In this document: piece by piece, positions 1 to 10,595 of the stretch
How positions within the stretch are numbered: the first letter of the stretch is position 1
How the letters are laid out: every line of letters starts with the position of its first letter
Assembly (NCBI GenBank): GCA_963693305.1
Contig: OY855904.1
Span: 46,449,315-46,513,314, forward strand
Length of the DNA: 64,000 nucleotides
Reading direction: 5' to 3'
DNA from: Meandrina meandrites
Taxonomy: Eukaryota; Cnidaria; Anthozoa; Scleractinia; Meandrinidae
Program-made: the position numbers and the translations under genes
The notes under the pieces: generated by a model
Told to the model about the DNA's origin: nothing
What the model saw: the letters and a program-made list of their open reading frames with translations, nothing else
The model's database searches: none

Positions 1-117
1 TGTTGAGGATGGTTGCCGTGAAGGGGTGGTAACCCAATTGTTCTCTGTAGATTGGAAGGGTCTGCCGTTCTCTGACTACAATGGCTTCCTGATGCTCGCC
101 TTCAAGTGATTGGGCCA
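1..117 (-). CDS. Gene A, TPR exon (partial, continues past window start)
   Basis: This is the start of the 3' TPR exon of STAND gene A, cut by the window edge. On the minus strand a 3' splice site ending CTAG precedes position 117. Read in phase 1 the exon is open and begins VAQSLEGEHQEAIVV, followed by the ERQTLPIYRE and HPFTATILN blocks found in the equivalent exons of genes B (44884 down) and C (61333 down). The two nucleotides completing the split codon match the single G left by the upstream NTPase exon, so the frame is kept. TPR segments of this kind act as protein-protein interaction scaffolds in NLR-like and nephrocystin-3-like proteins. The rest of the exon lies outside the window. 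Confidence 0.8.
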
Positions 118-1437
118 CTAGAAATACATACATACATACATACATACATAACTTTTTGTTAAGGCAGGTCTAGTAGGGCAACCATAAGGCTGGTGTGGAC
201 CTGTGGACCTGTGGACCATTTACAACCAAATTGGTTACTTTTTTTCTATTTGTTAACCTTCATAACTATACATTAACCTTCATTTGGCTCGATACGAAAA
301 ATATGCAGTGACATTTTTCCCTGGACATTATCTATTCTAAAAAGCGAACAAAAGCAAATCCTTGGTATCCTTCAAATATGTTTACACAAGACTACTATTT
401 TCAAAGTTGTTAATTAGCATCAAAGTAATCCTGTCGAAGTTCCTTGGCGCTGTTCAAAGGTTCATTTCCATGTACTTGGGATTAAAAGTTCGAAGAGCAA
501 ATTCGCAAAGTTTGAAACCTGGGGAATATCATTTTGGGAATAGTGGCCGATATTCCTCAGTTTTGGCTGCATACTCGTGATGATGGAGTGATGGGTTTAA
601 AAATATTTGATGGCTATTATTAACAACTATAACACGAGCGCGCGTTGGATATGAGATGGTAGATAGCTATCGAGGTGCAAAGTGCTTAAGACGGAATCCA
701 CCAGGAAGTCGAGTAATATTTATTTAAGTTGGACAAAAATCGAGTAGCAGAATAATTGAAATCCTATTGCGTTATTTTCTACCCTAAATTAAAGGTAAAG
801 ATGTAAGTAATTATCACTGATAACACCAACAAAAATTTCTTATCAGAGTCTTAGAAAATGAAATTCAAAGTTCACAAGCTATAGGGAAATTCTCACGTGC
901 AGCCATTTTGTAAAATAGTCTTTAAGCGATTCAGTGGAATTCAGTGAAATTTCAAAATTTGTTTTCGGTGTTTGGTGTTGTTAGAAAAGATTTGTTTTGA
1001 TAAGATATTTGAAGCAGTAACAAAAAGGTTTGCAATAAGGTGTAAATAATTTTGGTACAACAATTTCTTATCAGAGCCTGAAAAAATGAAAGCTATAAAG
1101 CGATTTAGTGGAATTCAGCGGAACTTCGAGATTGGTTTTCGATGTTTGGTGTTGTTAGAAAAGATTTCTTTTGATAAGATATTTGAAGCAGTAACACAAA
1201 AGCTTGCAATAAGGTGTAAATAATTTTGGTACATAATTTTGTCCAACAACTACTCGAAGTCCTGGCGGATTCCGTCTTAAAAACATACATGTGCAGTGGT
1301 GTGGTGTGCAGTGGTCCATGGTATATGAGCTCATATACCATGGCTTGTAAACCAATAAAACCTCGATAATTGCAATATACCATGGCTATTTTAAAATAAA
1401 ATGGATATCATGCGATAACAGAAATAAGAGCATTTAC
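118..1437 (-). other. Gene A intron between NTPase and TPR exons
   Basis: A GT donor (CAG|GTAAATG) lies at 1437 and an AG acceptor at 118. The intron is 1.32 kb; the same intron is 426 bp in gene B. It holds an (ACAT)n microsatellite at about 123-149 and a direct duplication of roughly 105 bp (about 963-1070 and 1134-1240) with a flanking block that is also duplicated. At 1316-1343 there is a perfect 28-bp palindrome centred on GAGCTC. I see no coding exon in it. Confidence 0.7.
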
Positions 1438-3087
1438 CTGCCATGTCATTGTATGTTGCCGCCAGCATGACGATGTCTTCTTCCCTACGTGTTTGTCGAA
1501 TGTCGATTGCCTGTTGGATCTTGTCTTTCCCTTCACGAAATCTACCTTCTTTTGCGAGACATCGACCAAGTTTGGCGAGACACTGCGCTCGGCTGTTACC
1601 GGTGTTAATGGTAAGATCCAGACTGCTCTGGATTCTGTCGGCCTCTACCAAATATTCCCTGGCTCTTCTAGCGGCTACATCGCACAGGCCCGGTGAACAG
1701 GAACAATGGAACACTTCCTTGATGCCCAAGGAGGTGAGACATTCACTCAACCTCTCTTGATCTCCCATTTCTTCGCATTTTTTTCTTAACGAGGCGAAAA
1801 CAGATTTATATTTCGTCTTTCCAATCATCTTTGCCAGTAGCTCCCCAACGCTGTTGAAGACATCGATGCACCTTGTGATTTGTCCTTCATCCATTTTCCC
1901 ATTTTCACACCACTCAATAAGCTGCATGACATTCTCTTCTTCTTGTTGGAAAGCCGATATTGCGTCTGAGGCCTTCTTGCTTAAGAACGTCCTAAATGTG
2001 TCATTGAGGAAGGCCAAAAAATGGTCAATGAACAGATTGCGGGCATTGGCAAAGACGACAGGAAAACCAGATTCCTTATTTCTGGAGTAGTCGCGAACGA
2101 CTCTGAGAAAAGTATACAAACAATCACCTCCAATGATGTTTTGTTCTAAAAGAGATCGCTTAGCCAGTTCCAACACGCTATTTTTGAGCTGATGTTCGCT
2201 TAACACCGTTGAACGAAATATTTGTACAGCCCCGGACAGAGTAAAGTGCCCTCTTAGCAATGCTAATGTTATGAGGGTGTTCTGTTCTTGTTTATCAAGT
2301 CTGCCAAAGCAAATATCGAGGCACACACCTATCTTTTGCTCCACTGGAACTGTCTGGATCTTTAGTAAGAAGTCGAATTTTTCTTGTGGTGATGGGCTGT
2401 TCATAAGTTCCAAGAGGCCAAGCAAGTCGCGATGCGATAAGGCCAATGTGTAAAGGACGAGGGGAATGCCATCACAAATCTCGGATAGCTGCTTGGCGTG
2501 TTGTTGGTTCACCGCTCTATCTTTCCACGCTATTTGCAAGAGCTGAAGTGATTCTTCTGGTCTAAAGCAAAGAAGATGAATCATTTCTTGGCCTAATTCC
2601 GGGAAAACAACTTTTTCCGATGAGGTGACCAGTAACTTAACTTTTCCTGATATCTTTACGATTTCAGTAATAAGGTTCATCACCTGTGATTTTTGTCCTC
2701 TGTCGCCCAAATGAAGCAAGAATTCGAAGTTGTCGAGTAATAAGATCGTGTAGAAATCTTGACTTTTCAGACGATTTTTTAACTCAGATATCGGGTTCTC
2801 TACAGGGTAATGGTAAACTTGTTGAAGAATCTTTTCCGAAAAATCATCTAGTGAGTTTATGTATCGGCAATTCACGTAGACAACAACGGTGCGACTGTCG
2901 GAATTCAATCTTTCGTTCGCTACCTTGATAGCAGTACTTGTTTTTCCCACACCAGTAACACCATGTACAAGAACGCATCTGCAGCTGTGTTCAGGACAAA
3001 GGTATTTCATAATGTTCTCGCATTCCTGGTCGCGACTGACAAAATGAGAAACTGTCTGGGGAAGTCGGGACAAACCTCTACAGGCTC
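1438..3087 (-). CDS. Gene A, STAND NTPase (NB-ARC/NACHT-like) exon with TPR start
   Basis: This 1,650-bp exon is open throughout (phase 1 in, phase 1 out) and encodes the nucleotide-binding engine of an NLR-like protein. Visible motifs in order are the P-loop GVTGVGKTS, Walker B TILLLDNFEFLL, a sensor-like strand LLVTSSEKVVFP and the GxP block CDGIPLVLYTLAL. A winged-helix-like region follows, with TFLRVVRDY at the position where NB-ARC proteins carry MHD, then a helical TPR-like segment ending at AATYNDMA. STAND NTPases switch by nucleotide exchange and oligomerise in innate immunity or cell-death signalling; that role is inferred from the family. The acceptor is TTTTATAG before 3087 and the donor CAG|GTAAATG after 1438. 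The exon has no ATG at its start, so it is internal. It lacks 11 codons that B and C carry just after Walker B. Confidence 0.9.
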
Positions 3088-3798
3088 CTATAAAACAAAT
3101 GTTATTTCATTAATAAATATTTGGTGTAGCTAAACTTTCGTTTGGAAGGAGTCACTCGCCAAATGGATATTGTTACTAAAAGAATTTTATTATCAGCATC
3201 TGCAACTAAATACAGCAAAACTCCTGATGACCATAAGAACCCGTTAATACATAAACAGATTTTCCCACACTTAAACTATGAATCAGCGATGTAATAAGAG
3301 AAAGAAATCAAAATCAGTGTCTTTTCTTCGTTTTAGTTAAGTAAACTACTCTGCATTTGTTCTATTTAATTATAACACCTTTAAGGTTTTCTGTTCTGTT
3401 TTTCGTTTTTGTTTTAGTACCAGCTGACGTAGATACAAAACATAATCAACCTGAAATTATTTGAAAATGAACGCTGGAATGTAGGCTGTTCACAGCCCTC
3501 TAGTTTTTCGTGTTTTTCTCCAATCGTTGAGCGCGGGGAAAGAGCGGCGAGTGAACGGGATGCCAGCGCAAAACGAGGGGGCGGCAGTTCGCTCCCTACC
3601 CCCACCCCCCGTGCCTCGCGCTGCACGCTCGCTTTGCTCGCCGACTTCCTCGCATTTTCTTGCGTTGAAAAATAGAGAGGCTGTGAACAGTCTAGTTGGA
3701 ATGGTGATTTTTAAACTATTCATTCTTTTATCCTTCAGATGTAGCAAATGGCGAATGACGTCCTCAGGTGGATACTGGGTTAAATACAAAATTTTTAC
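3088..3798 (-). other. Gene A intron carrying a small TIR element
   Basis: This intron separates the NTPase exon from the adjacent mini-exon. It corresponds to 46994-47462 of gene B and is longer mainly because of the inserted element at 3484-3692. No other coding signal is seen. Confidence 0.6.
3484..3692. mobile_element. Short TIR element (MITE-like), GC-rich core
   Basis: The ends are inverted repeats: GGCTGTTCACAGCC on the left and the imperfect complement GGCTGTGAACAGTC on the right, both flanked by TA. The core is much more GC-rich than the surroundings. The homologous intron of gene B near 47,350 reads straight through without it, which supports a real insertion. No protein is encoded. 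Confidence 0.6.
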
Positions 3799-3852
3799 CT
3801 GCAATAGTTTAATGTATTGGCAACGGCGAAGCAGCACCTGCATGGAGCGGAT
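3799..3852 (-). pseudogene. Gene A, NTPase-proximal mini-exon with in-frame stop
   Basis: This 54-bp mini-exon has an acceptor (TTTGACAG) and a donor (GCAG|GTAAAAA) and is the counterpart of 47463-47516 in gene B and 63760-63813 in gene C. In the phase required by the downstream NTPase exon it reads PLHAGAASPLPIH and then TAA. Genes B and C have CAG GAA where A has CAT TAA, a GG to TT dinucleotide change. Either this exon is skipped (54 bp is a multiple of three, so skipping keeps the frame) or gene A is inactive. Confidence 0.7.
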
Positions 3853-4891
3853 CTGTCAAAGAACATGAACCATTCGTCAATATAAATTTCTTATTCTTTT
3901 ATCTTCCCATACCAGGGTCGTAACAAGGTATATGGGATCAGGGATCACAGCCTCGGGATCGGGATCATGCACCCGGGATCCCGGGTCACAAGCGATGGGA
4001 TCGGGATGAGCCAATTTTTTAATGTCTTGGAGGGGATCAAGGATCAATCGCTTTTTAGATACCTTAATCTTTATTAGAAGCAAGAATATTCCGTTTTGCA
4101 AAGAAAAAGCAATGAAAAAGGCCTCTTTTCAGGACTATTGAAAAAGCTTTTAACCTTTATACCTCAATTACTGTACTTTATACGTTTCCGTCACGCAACC
4201 AGCTGTTTAAATATAGATCGTTTTCACTGTCACGCAATAAAAATAAAAATTGAAGAACCATTCATTGAATGAGGTCAACAAAATAGGATATCATAGGAAA
4301 TAAGTAAATAAGTCATTCCTCCAAGTTTTAGGTCTGTGCGCTATCCCAAACTTCAGATATTCGTCGAAATGTTTTGCACAAATTTACAGAGCCCAGTATG
4401 GATCCACCATATTGGTGCACCACAGATGTGCACCAATATGGCGGCCGGAAAATACTGTAAACATCTGGAACTTACTTTGGTCATCTAGGCCACTGATTAT
4501 TGGTACTGGACAAACAGACATTTACATAAACACATTTCCTGCTACTTTAACTTCTCAAATGGCAAAAAGTCATAACATAAATGCATATTTTTTGACAAAC
4601 ACGATCGTAACTGTATGTCACGCACCGCCATAACTCTGAAATTCAAAGTGCGCTGGTTTCAAAACGAAGGACGCTACTGAGCTGAAAAGTTGCAAACAGA
4701 TATAATTTTAGTACCTCTTATGCCTGATGTGGATGCAAACTTTGGTGTCTCTTTAGTTTTGGAATTTAGTATCTGATGACGTCACGTGAAAACGATCTAT
4801 TGCATAATTTTGCGGTTTCCGATGTGTCGGACTCTCTGAGAAATCGGATACTCGCTTATCGATACCATGCGTTCATGATGCGAGATTGACT

Positions 4892-5894
4892 ATGGGCAAG
4901 ACAAGGAAAAGAAGTAGAGAGCGACGGTATGACAATTTAACTTCTATTTTGCAATTAATACCATACTCTTACCGTATTGATCTGCTGTTATCATGGTTGT
5001 AAAATGCTGCGCGCAAATTGAAGGCCACTGTTCTTCATATTTCTAGATCACGTTCCTATTCCTGGTCGCCAGCTAGAGAACGGTCACGGCGATCAGAAAG
5101 CCGAAGACGATCATCAAGTCGGTCAGTTAACTGTTCTTTTGTGTTTTATCCAGCACTAATTCCTTTATAAAGCTTGATAGATGTATGTTGCTTTATCTAA
5201 TAACTACCGATGTATTGCAATGCGCAACAGTTAAGAATTCAGTGATAATAGAGAACAATGCACCAGAATTGGTCAGATACATTGTCCTTGACACTTCTTA
5301 AGATCCCGTTTTCTTTACTTAGATCTCAGAAATCTAAGTCGAAAAGATCCAGGTCTCGTTCGCCGAATCGTCATCACAGATATGAATTGCAAGAACGACA
5401 AAGGTAAAGCTTTAGTTTATTGTAGACCTGACACCCTGTTGTGTGATGGCTACTGTGACAACAAGTCACGCTGGCCATTAATACCACTTGTACTATCACA
5501 GCGAGCGAACAAGCGAAAATATTGCGGGCAGAGAGAGAAATGCACATCCTCGGAAATCCCACCGAGAAGTGCAATATTTGTAAGATACGGAGCAACAGAA
5601 AAATAATGAAAAATTATGGCGCAGGTGCGGGAATTCGAGAATTTTTTTTTTTCATTTCTTGCATGAATATTTTTTCAAACGTTTGGAAAGGCAATGCATG
5701 ATTTTATTATTAATTTTTTCAGGGGGTACTCGCTGCATAATATTTTTTTGTTCCCAACAATAGCAAGACGATCTTACCACGATGACAAGTCCTATGTTAA
5801 CACTGAAATCAAAATTGTTGTAACATTTCTCTTACAGGTCCCAGCGCCGCTCGAGATCCCAGTCACCAAGAAGTTATCATCACGAGAGGTCAAG
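4892..5894 (+). CDS. Arginine/serine-rich (SR-like) N-terminal exons inside transposon
   Basis: Four exons join in one frame, every junction being phase 2: 4892-4926 (ATG, MGKTRKRSRERR), 5047-5121, 5323-5403 and 5838-5894. Donors are GTATGA, GTCAGT, GTAAAG and GTAAAT, and each intron ends in AG (TTTCTAG, TACTTAG, CTTACAG). The product is an RS domain, with runs such as SRRSESRRRSSSR, KRSRSRSPNRHHRYE and QRRSRSQSPRSYHHERSR. RS domains direct proteins to splicing speckles and bind other SR proteins. Whether this was captured from a host SR gene or belongs to the transposon is unknown. The exon that should follow 5894 was not resolved. Confidence 0.6.
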
Positions 5895-6166
5895 GTAAAT
5901 AATAATCATTTTATTCTTTAATTAATCATTTTTATTATTAAATTGCTGGAGGAATTCGAGAACTTTTTGGTAAAACGTTTGAAAAGGCAAAGCATAAAAT
6001 TTTCCCCCAACAAACAACAGCAAGAGAATCTTACGACAATGCCAAAAATGGATTCGTTCATTGACCTCTTTCAACTTGAGAAGATTCAAGTAAAGACAAT
6101 ATAAACCACCATACAAGTCTGAATGACGGCTTAAAGATTTTTAAGGATAAGGGAACAGCCGATTTT

Positions 6167-6670
6167 ATGAAAGAGATAGAAGTCCAAGCACGTGCTCGAA
6201 CGGGACGGAGATGCCCACAAGGACCAGATCTTGGGTTTACGAAACCAACCAGAGACTCTTTGCAAATGCTACACTCTTCATTTGCCAAGATCAAGTCAAT
6301 TTTAGATGACAAGGGTCTTCTTCACATTGCAGAAAATATTGATTTCTCCAGCTTCACAACCTTGCAGGTCGAACATTTCTTTGCCGGCATGAGGACGCCG
6401 AGTAGGCCGACACCAGACATGCACGATTACGCAAGCCGAAGGCCAAACTGCATCACTGAGTCGCTTCAGAAAACCTATCAGTCCTTCTTCGTAGTTTACA
6501 ATGGTCCTCAAAGTCACTATGCTGAAAAGAGAGTTCATGAAAAAGAACCAGAGTGGCTGTATGAACGCTGTAAGTCAAGAACTGTGCACACTCTGGAAGA
6601 GAGGGATGAGACCAGGGAAGAGGCTAAGGAGCTTGGGCTTTTCAACAAAGAGTTTGGCCAAGGAGTGTGA
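6167..6670 (+). CDS. Unrecognised transposon ORF fragment
   Basis: An open segment of 167 codons lies inside the TIR element, downstream of the RS-rich exons. It includes SFTTLQVEHFFAGMRTPSRP and then CITESLQKTYQSFFVVYNGP. The pattern of an aromatic-rich EHFF-GMR motif followed by a tyrosine-rich segment resembles proteins I associate with anthozoan repeats, but I cannot name the domain. It ends at a TGA at 6668-6670, and the next open frame (6680-7192) lies in another frame, so there is either a small intron or a frameshift between them. It is probably the element's own protein. Confidence 0.4.
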   Translation: MKEIEVQARARTGRRCPQGPDLGFTKPTRDSLQMLHSSFAKIKSILDDKGLLHIAENIDFSSFTTLQVEHFFAGMRTPSRPTPDMHDYASRRPNCITESLQKTYQSFFVVYNGPQSHYAEKRVHEKEPEWLYERCKSRTVHTLEERDETREEAKELGLFNKEFGQGV

Positions 6671-6679
6671 CAGCAAAGG

Positions 6680-7192
6680 GTGAGGGGTAAAACCCAAGAA
6701 AGAGCTGGGACACTACCTTTGGCTATTTCCATGATGAAAAGAATCATTGCGCCAGAAACTCGAAATTTAAACGTGCTTGAAGAACTCCAGGGCCTCGAGG
6801 AACAAAGTGGTGATCACCTGGATGCCGGGACGTCAGTGGAAAAGAACAGAGTTGTTTTTTCAAAAGGAGAAGTTGTCGCTCTTAAGCATAACGACAGGAC
6901 GTACCTGGAGCCCTTTTTTCTGGTAATTCTCTGTGAAGATATCCACAGCAGGAATGATTGTTTCCTGGAGGAAAAGCTGAAAATAAATTGGCTGGAGCAA
7001 TCAGAGGAAGATCCCTTAGTCTACAACAAAGGAACCTTTGACGAACAAAATTCACCGAAATGCATCATGGATCGAGTCTCTGTTGATCGGGAAGCTAAAC
7101 ACTTTATTCTAAGAGGAAACGAAGAACGGCGCTTAAGAAATTTGGCTCACGGGCATGTAGACAACGTGTCGACTGTAGGTATTTTTGCTTAA
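6680..7192 (+). CDS. Unrecognised transposon ORF fragment, possible BAH-like module
   Basis: This open segment of about 170 codons follows the previous fragment in a different frame. It contains GEVVALKHNDRTYLEPFFLV, then KINWLEQSEEDPLVY and SVDREAKHFILRGNEERRLR. The order of a beta-rich 'value/regulator' segment followed by a W-L-E core loosely resembles BAH or chromatin-reader-like folds, but I do not assign it. It ends just before an AT-rich stretch. It probably belongs to the same coding unit as 6167-6670. Confidence 0.35.
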   Translation: MRGKTQERAGTLPLAISMMKRIIAPETRNLNVLEELQGLEEQSGDHLDAGTSVEKNRVVFSKGEVVALKHNDRTYLEPFFLVILCEDIHSRNDCFLEEKLKINWLEQSEEDPLVYNKGTFDEQNSPKCIMDRVSVDREAKHFILRGNEERRLRNLAHGHVDNVSTVGIFA

Positions 7193-7940
7193 TCCACAAT
7201 ATTTCAAAAATCAAGCAATAGAACGTTGATCTACATTTGACAGTTTTTTAAAATTAAAGATCCTTTTGCTTTCACGTTCAAAGTGCATTTCGCGTCTTGT
7301 ATATATTTTTTTGCAACATATTTAGATTCAGTCTTTTTATTCACTTTTTACTTGACGTCAACCAACTCGAATCAGGGAGTTTTAATTAAAAAAAAAATGT
7401 CTTTAATCTTGTCAGTTTTATCAAATTGTTTTATGGCGCGTTTTCTAGTGTTCATACGAATCTTAAATTTCTCAACCAAGAAAGATTTTCTTCAAAAGCA
7501 CGCTAATCAAGTAATATGCAATGGACTGAGCATTTTTCACAAGCAAGCAACAGAATTCCAGTTATTCCTCAATACATCATGGAAGAGAACATGACAACTT
7601 GACTCATAATGAGCAAATGAAGATCTACTTGAGGTAAATACACTTTGTTGTTATTAATGAATGATAAATCGACGTCGGGGAAACTTAACTTGATCAAATC
7701 TCTCTACGGGATCAGGGATCAAATATTGCCACATTTTGGGGATCAGGGATCCAAATTTAGGGCTAAAATTTGGGATCAGCGATGAAAAAATATACCTGGT
7801 TACGACCCTGCCATAGCCCCGTTGAGGAATCTTCAATACCACGCTTCCTTCTTTTCGTCTTTTCATTTCTGTATTTCTCATCTTTCTATCCTCTTGCGAA
7901 AGAGGGGTAAAGAAAAGACCTGACACTAAGTCTGAAATAC

Positions 7941-7982
7941 CTGCCAAGGTTTCCTGCATTTGGTGATGAAGTTGCGGCACCT
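7941..7982 (-). pseudogene. Gene A, truncated and frameshifted mini-exon
   Basis: This is the counterpart of gene B mini-exon 47770-47820. The donor side (GGCAG|GTATTT) is intact, but its 5' end is fused to unrelated sequence found upstream of the Q-class mini-exons (the CACCTAAATTAACTC block, also near 9298 and 10108). It also has one extra base in its PIQE region. A recombination between array units is the simplest explanation. Confidence 0.55.
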
Positions 7983-8236
7983 TTCACCTAAATTAACTCT
8001 TTTAGGGGAAGGGTTGACGATCGACAATAACTTGTCTTCCGTTCATCCATTGTCCCATTCTGCCATCTACCCATTCCCCTATTCTCAAATTTTCGTTATC
8101 GTGCTTCTTTCTTTACATCATTCCATTTTAAAATCCTTTCATCATACCGATGTCAGGATTAAACAAGATAAGAATTGGAAACACCTCTCTCAGGAAAAGA
8201 CTCTGAAACGGAGTTTGACATAAACGTTTAAAATAC

Positions 8237-8287
8237 CTGTACAGGTTTCTTGTATTGGCGATGAAGCTGCGACACCTGCATGTTGGT
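8237..8287 (-). CDS. Gene A mini-exon, H class
   Basis: This 51-bp phase 1-1 exon has acceptor TTTTGCAG and donor ACAG|GTATTT. It encodes QHAGVAASSPIQETCT between split codons. It is the first member of the regular array on the NTPase side. Confidence 0.7.
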
Positions 8288-8577
8288 CTGCAAAAAAAAG
8301 TAAAAAAAAAACACGCGTAAATATAACTATGTCATGAAGCTGTTTTGTCGTTTTAACTAGAGTAACCTTTTACTTTCCCGTCATTCTCAACTTCTGTCAT
8401 ATTCCAATTCTCTTCTCCTCTTTCCATTCTTCTTTTCTTTTTTACTCCTATTCACCTATTTTCCCATCCTTTTATCTTCCCATCTAACTGTTCTTCAACG
8501 TCAATTTCCCCTTTTGAGGGCTTGGGACGACGATCGCAATAACCTGAGAACGAGATTAACAAAATAGTTCGAGATAC

Positions 8578-8628
8578 CTGCACTACTTCCCTGTGGTGAC
8601 GATAAAGCTTCAGCACCCACTTGTTGAT
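8578..8628 (-). CDS. Gene A mini-exon, Q class
   Basis: This 51-bp phase 1-1 exon has acceptor ATTGCCAG and donor GCAG|GTATCT. It encodes QQVGAEALSSPQGSSA between split codons. It differs from the H class at its start (QQVG against QHAG) and in having no PIQE. Confidence 0.7.
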
Positions 8629-9006
8629 CTGGCAATGGAAGTGAAACACTCTTTAACATGATTGAATGACGAACTCGTGAGGACGTTTTGTCCTTAATAT
8701 CCTACCATCCTTTAGCTTACGTGCAGCCCTCTCCCATTTCCTCGTTCCCATTTTCTTTCTGCATGAGGAAATAGGAGACGGTTGCACACAGACTTGCATG
8801 TCTTCCGACATCCATTGTCCCCTCCTGCAATCTACCCATCCCCTTATTGTCAATGCAAATTGCCATTCCCATGCATCTATCTTTACATCATTCCATTTTC
8901 GAATCTTATCATCATACCGTTGTCCAGATTTAACAAGGTGAGAATTGGAAACACCTCCCTCGGAAAAAGACCCTGAAACCGACTTTGATATATAAATTTA
9001 AAATAC

Positions 9007-9057
9007 CTGCACAAGATTCCAGTATTGGTGGTGAAGCTAGGGCACCTGCATATTGAT
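9007..9057 (-). CDS. Gene A mini-exon, H class
   Basis: This 51-bp phase 1-1 exon has acceptor TTTTTTGACAG and donor GCAG|GTATTT. It encodes QYAGALASPPILESCA between split codons and lies about 770 bp from the previous H-class exon. Confidence 0.7.
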
Positions 9058-9380
9058 CTGTCAAAAAAGTACAAAAAACACCCTTAAATATAATTTATCA
9101 TGTCATGAAGCTGTTTTGTCGTTTTAACTAGAGTTTCATTTACTTTCCCATCATTCTCAAATTCTCTCATACTTCCAATTCTTTTCTCCCGCTGACCTTT
9201 CATCCTGCCATTCTCACTTCCTTCTATACTCCTATCCACTATTTTCCAATCATTCTATCTTCCCATCTAACCGTTCTCCAATTTTAATTCCCCTCCTTCA
9301 CCTAAATTAACTCTTTCTGCGGAAGGGTTGACGATCGACAATAACCTGAGAATGAGATCGATAAAAAACTTTCGAAATAC

Positions 9381-9431
9381 CTGCACTAGTTTCCTGGTGT
9401 GGCAATAAAGCTGCTTCACCCACTTGTTGAT
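9381..9431 (-). CDS. Gene A mini-exon, Q class
   Basis: This 51-bp phase 1-1 exon has acceptor TCGCCAG and donor GCAG|GTATTT. It encodes QQVGEAALLPHQETSA between split codons and lies 803 bp from the previous Q-class exon. Confidence 0.7.
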
Positions 9432-9806
9432 CTGGCGATAAACGTGAAACACTCTTTTAAACATGATTTAATGATGAAGTCGTGAAGACGTTTGTCCTTT
9501 ATATCCTATTATCCTTTAGCCTACATGCAGCCTTCTCCCATTTCCGCACGCCCATTTTCTTTCTGCGTGAGTAAAAAAGAGACGGCTGCACGCAGGTTAA
9601 CATGTCTTCCGTTCATCCATTGTTCCATCCTGCCATCTACCCGTTCCCCTATTCTAAAATTGTCATTCCCATGCTTCTTTGTTTAAATCATTCTATTTTC
9701 AAATCTTCTCGTCATGCCGTTGTCCAGATTTAACAAGATAAGAACTGAAAACACATCTCTCAGAAAAAGACCCTGAAACTGTGTTTGATATTAACGTATA
9801 AAATAC

Positions 9807-9857
9807 CTGCACAAGATTCCTGTATTGGTGATGAAGCTACGGCACCTGCATGTTGCT
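9807..9857 (-). CDS. Gene A mini-exon, H class
   Basis: This 51-bp phase 1-1 exon has acceptor TTTTTTGACAG and donor GCAG|GTATTT. It encodes QHAGAVASSPIQESCA between split codons. Its first split codon gives Glu rather than Asp. Confidence 0.7.
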
Positions 9858-10185
9858 CTGTCAAAAAAGTACAAATTAAAAGCATTCGTTAATATAACTT
9901 ACTAAGTCATGAAGCTGTTTTATCTTTTTAACTAGAGTATCATTTACTTTGCCTGTCATTCTCAAGTTCTCTCATATTTCAATTCTCTTCTCCCTCTATC
10001 CTTTCATCCTGCCATTCTTCTTTTCTTCTATACTCCTATCCACCTATTTTATCATTTTTATATGTTCCCATCTAACTGTTCCTCAATGTCAATTTCCCCC
10101 TTTCACCTAAATTAATTCTTTTACGAGAAGGGTTGACGATCGACAATAACCTGAGAATGAGATTGATAAAAATAGGTCGAGATAC

Positions 10186-10236
10186 CTGCACTTGGTCCCG
10201 GTGGTGGCGATGAAGCTTCGGCATCCACTTGTTGAT
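10186..10236 (-). CDS. Gene A mini-exon, Q class
   Basis: This 51-bp phase 1-1 exon has acceptor ATTGCCAG and donor GCAG|GTATCT. It encodes QQVDAEASSPPPGPSA between split codons and lies 805 bp from the previous Q-class exon. Confidence 0.7.
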
Positions 10237-10595
10237 CTGGCAATGAAAGTGAGACACTCTTAAACATGATTGAATGAAGAAGTCGTGAAGACGTTTGTCC
10301 TTAATATCCTACCATCCTTTAGCCTACATGCAGCCGTCAGCCGTCTCGCATTTCCTTTCTTCGTGAGGAAATAGGAGACGGCTGCACGCAGTCTAGCATG
10401 TCTTCCGTCCATCCATTGTTCCATCCATCCACCCATTTCCCTATTTTCAAATTGTCATTCCCCACTTCTTTGTATCATTCCATTTTCGAATCTTCTCATC
10501 ATACCAGATTGGCCAGATTTAAGAAGATAAGAATTGAAAACACCTCTATCAGAAAAAGACCCTGAAAGTGAGTTTGATAAAGAAGTTTAATATAC

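Larger units (their letters stand above)
3913..7810 (+). mobile_element. 3.9-kb TIR DNA transposon inserted in gene A intron
   Basis: The ends are inverted repeats beginning CAGGGTCGTAAC (left) and ending GTTACGACCCTG (right), extending imperfectly to about 20 bp. CCATA occurs on both flanks with one extra C on the left, a possible target duplication. The equivalent places in gene B (near 47,600) and gene C (near 63,910) lack the element. Subterminal GGGATCAGGGATC-type motifs occur near both ends. Inside, on the plus strand, are four RS-rich exons followed by unrecognised open frames. The superfamily is not settled: CAGGG termini fit hAT- or P-like elements, but I see no recognisable catalytic domain. 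Confidence 0.75.

Noticed and set aside
362..580. 72-codon frame in the gene A intron
   Set aside because: It has no protein motif and lies within the intron between matched splice sites.
1443..2090. Plus-strand open frames over the gene A NTPase exon
   Set aside because: They are antisense shadows of the real coding exon and are repeated in genes B and C.
3490..3868. Open frames of more than 110 codons on both strands near the GC-rich patch
   Set aside because: They run across the small TIR element and the mini-exon with no splice logic.
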